A stretch of DNA of 64,000 nt from Bdellovibrio sp. ZAP7. Lineage in GTDB: Bacteria; Bdellovibrionota; Bdellovibrionia; Bdellovibrionales; Bdellovibrionaceae. Position 1 is the stretch's first letter; each line of letters starts with the position of its first letter. The stretch lies in assembly GCF_006874645.1 (NCBI RefSeq), contig NZ_CP030082.1, positions 124,001 through 188,000 of the forward strand, in the 5' to 3' direction. The position numbers and the translations under genes are program-made. The notes under the pieces are model-generated. The model saw only the letters and a program-made list of their open reading frames with translations. It made no database searches and had not been told where the DNA came from. Positions 62,119 to 64,000 of this stretch are shown here, in pieces.

Positions 62119-63438
62119 ATGAGAAAACCAACTTTTGATATGAACATTTTTGCTGAAAGAAGAAAGGAACTGGGGCAACAGATCCCAGGTTCCGCGTTGG
62201 TGGTTGCTTCTCACCCCGAGTTGATCCGCAATCACGATGTGCATTTTCCATATCGCCAAGATTCTAACATGTTCTACCTGACGGGTTGGGAAGAGCCAGA
62301 ATCCATTTTGATCGTGCGTCCTGGTCAAACTCCAGAATCTGTGATGTTCGTGCGTCGTCGTGACCGCGAAAGAGAAACTTGGGATGGATTCCGTTATGGA
62401 CCTGAGGGTTGTGAACAAGAATTCAAAATCGACAAATGCTATCCAATTGATGAGTTTGAAAAAATGGCTCCGCAATTGTTGTCAGCTGTTGATTCAATTT
62501 ATTATCGCCAGTTTAAAAACAAAGAAGTCGATGAAAAGATGGAACACGTGTTGAACACGGTAAAACAAATGCGTGGTCGTACAGGCTACGGTTTGCTTTC
62601 TGTGCACGATGCTGACACTTTGATCGGTGAAATGCGTTTGGTGAAGTCTGAGTACGAATTGACTCAACTTCGCGAAGCTTGCGAAATCTCTGCTCAAGCT
62701 CACTTGGCAGCGATGCGCTTTACTCGCCCAGGTGTAACTGAACGCCAGGTACAAGGCGTGTTGGCTCATAACTTTTACATGAGAGATTCTGCTCGTGAAG
62801 GTTACGGCTTTATCGTCGCTTCGGGTAACGCAGCCACGACTCTGCACTACAACTTCAATGACCAAGTCTGCAAAGATGGCGATTTGCTATTGATCGATGC
62901 GGGTGCTGAATACAACTACTACACAGGTGACATCACAAGAACTTATCCAGTAAATGGTAAATTCACGGATGAACAAGGCCGCGTATATGAAGCTGTTTTG
63001 AAAGTTCAAAAAGCGATCGTGGATTTTGTAAAACCAGGAATTGTGTTTAAAGACTTGCATGACATGGGTACTTCGATGCTGACAGATGCAATGCTTGAGC
63101 TGGGTTTATTATCAGGTCGTAAAGACGATTTGATCCAATCCCTGGCACAAAAGAAATACTATCCGCACGGTATCGGTCACTGGTTAGGTCTTGATGTGCA
63201 TGATGCTGGTTTGTATTTCAAAAAAGGCGAACCACGTCCAATCGAAGCCAACATGTGCTTCACGATCGAGCCGGGCTTATACATCCCAGCTGACGACACT
63301 TCAGCGCCACAAAAATATCGTGGTATCGGTATCCGTATCGAAGACAACGTTCGTGTAACTTCAAACGGCGTAGAAAACATGACGACATCAGTTCCTAAAG
63401 AAATCTCCGACATCGAAAAAGTAGTCGGTAAAAACTAA
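62119..63438 (+). CDS. pepP: Xaa-Pro aminopeptidase (aminopeptidase P)
   Basis: The 439-residue protein has an N-terminal creatinase-like domain (about 1-170, HFPYRQDSNMFYLTGWEEPE) and a pita-bread M24 domain with the metal ligands in LLIDAGAEYNYYTGDITRTYP (in parts), PHGIGHWLGLDVHD, CFTIEPGLYI and GIRIEDNVRV. It removes an N-terminal residue before proline, which fits a predator that digests prey peptides. There is no signal peptide, so it is cytoplasmic. CAGGAG precedes the ATG. Confidence 0.95.
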   Translation: MRKPTFDMNIFAERRKELGQQIPGSALVVASHPELIRNHDVHFPYRQDSNMFYLTGWEEPESILIVRPGQTPESVMFVRRRDRERETWDGFRYGPEGCEQEFKIDKCYPIDEFEKMAPQLLSAVDSIYYRQFKNKEVDEKMEHVLNTVKQMRGRTGYGLLSVHDADTLIGEMRLVKSEYELTQLREACEISAQAHLAAMRFTRPGVTERQVQGVLAHNFYMRDSAREGYGFIVASGNAATTLHYNFNDQVCKDGDLLLIDAGAEYNYYTGDITRTYPVNGKFTDEQGRVYEAVLKVQKAIVDFVKPGIVFKDLHDMGTSMLTDAMLELGLLSGRKDDLIQSLAQKKYYPHGIGHWLGLDVHDAGLYFKKGEPRPIEANMCFTIEPGLYIPADDTSAPQKYRGIGIRIEDNVRVTSNGVENMTTSVPKEISDIEKVVGKN

Positions 63439-63457
63439 AAGGTACGCCGTACCTTTT
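63437..63457. terminator. Perfect palindrome overlapping the pepP stop
   Basis: AAAAGGTACG and CGTACCTTTT are perfect complements around one base, beginning at the second base of the pepP stop codon. The A and T ends suit termination in both directions. Confidence 0.6.
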
Positions 63458-63487
63458 GGGGGCGCCGTGTGTTGATTGATTAAAATG

Positions 63488-63513
63488 CCCTGGTTCATCG
63501 CCAGGGTTTTTTT
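63488..63513. terminator. Rho-independent terminator between convergent genes
   Basis: CCCTGG (63488-63493) and CCAGGG (63501-63506) pair around TTCATCG, followed by seven T on the plus strand. The T-run reaches the stop codon of the minus-strand gene. It backs up the pepP hairpin 30 bases before. Confidence 0.85.
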
Positions 63514-63994
63514 ATTTGGATTTCTTCTTTTTGGCAGGCTCTTTTGATTTTTCTTCTTTAATGTAATCGTTTGCTTTGCGATTTTCTTCTTTTTGATTCG
63601 AGAGAATATCTAAAGCTTGGAGTCGGATGTCTGCGATCTCTTCGCAGGTTTTCAATCGCGCCTTGTCTTGGCAGGACATATAAACTTTTTTGCGAATATG
63701 ATTCCAAGCCTGGTGCCACTCAGAAGCTTCCAGCAGCTGCTTTTTTGAAACCGGATCGAGTCCCGGTATTCCAGAGAGATATGGCAATAGCTTTTCTAAA
63801 TAGAATTCCTTTTGCACGGATTGCAAGTCGTGGAACTCATCATAGGATGACATCCAGAATGGTGGCTCCGACATATTGATTTCATCGCTGGGCGACGTCT
63901 GCACGACGGATGACGAAGCCATCTCGACTTCTTCAGCCAGACTTGTAATTGAAATAAATACGAGAGCAAAAACCATCAATGAATTGCGAAACAT
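63512..63994 (-). CDS. Exported charged protein of unknown function
   Basis: This 160-residue protein has a signal peptide (MFRNSLMVFALVFISITSLA), a Ser/Glu-rich stretch, a helical middle (YDEFHDLQSVQKEFYLEKLL, EASEWHQAWNHIRKKVYMSC) with two Cys (in YMSCQD and KTCEE), and a very basic end (EEKSKEPAKKKKSK). No family is recognised. The ATG lies six bases from the window edge, so its ribosome site cannot be judged and a longer form is not excluded. Confidence 0.65.
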   Translation of the reverse strand: MFRNSLMVFALVFISITSLAEEVEMASSSVVQTSPSDEINMSEPPFWMSSYDEFHDLQSVQKEFYLEKLLPYLSGIPGLDPVSKKQLLEASEWHQAWNHIRKKVYMSCQDKARLKTCEEIADIRLQALDILSNQKEENRKANDYIKEEKSKEPAKKKKSK

Positions 63995-64000
63995 TATCTA

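Noticed and set aside
1..64000. Search for CRISPR arrays, insertion sequences, integrases, rRNA and tRNA genes
   Set aside because: No regularly spaced repeats, transposase or integrase motifs, attachment-site duplications or tRNA/rRNA sequences were seen when reading both strands.

Overview
The window is one gene-dense chromosomal stretch from a Gram-negative predatory bacterium of the genus Bdellovibrio or a close relative. The genus call rests on gene content and order, not on any database search. A small secreted protein and a YD-repeat protein lie beside a Tad/Flp (type IVb) pilus cluster, which is the arrangement of the B. bacteriovorus host-interaction (hit) locus. A motAB pair lies further along. 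Many secreted proteins have no recognisable family. Outer-membrane genes (bamD, the tol genes, lipoproteins) confirm a diderm. Nothing suggests a plasmid or prophage: there is no transposase, integrase, CRISPR array, rRNA or tRNA.

Layout: 0-2 kb holds the end of a possible outer-membrane protein gene, a CheY-like receiver and three tiny exported proteins, the last probably the Hit protein. 1.9-11 kb is the YD-repeat gene followed by a minus-strand Tad/Flp cluster (flp, four pilin-like or TadE-like proteins counting a leaderless one, CpaB, secretin, a CpaE-CpaF fusion ATPase, TadB). 11-16 kb holds a chemoreceptor, a 24-residue membrane microprotein, hpt, TPR proteins and BamD. 16.1-22.5 kb is a plus-strand operon resembling arginine/ornithine succinyltransferase catabolism (aminotransferase, M20 deacylase, AstA, AstD) ending in mltG. 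23-31.4 kb holds lysC, a nitroreductase, a second chemoreceptor, dusB, typA and an ABC-2 exporter. 31.4-35.5 kb holds mtgA, an NAD-dependent epimerase, a PAP2 phosphatase and motAB.

35.5-43 kb is the least understood part: large exported proteins without clear function (a 954-residue membrane protein, a DUF4105/Lnb-like protein, a DUF3015 protein, a glycine-zipper protein) around a thioredoxin. 43-50.5 kb is a minus-strand block with a degenerate GDPD-like protein, tolQ-tolR-tolA-like-tolB, a short glnE and a cyclophilin. 50.7-56.4 kb is an Rrf2/IscR regulator with sufBCDS and nfu. 57.3-57.5 kb carries a 6S RNA gene on the minus strand with its own sigma70-type promoter. 57.6-64 kb holds xseA-xseB-ispA-tlyA, a patatin-like lipoprotein that has lost its serine, pepP and one more secreted protein.

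How the parts work together: several neighbourhoods serve the envelope and motility of a predator (Tad pilus plus hit genes, chemoreceptors, motAB, Tol, BamD, MltG, MtgA). Others are housekeeping (Fe-S assembly, 6S RNA, isoprenoid start, purine salvage) or amino-acid catabolism suited to a cell that digests prey protein. Genes are closely packed with many ATGA or TAATG overlaps. Rho-independent terminators are common, and two of them are built from the last codons of convergent genes.
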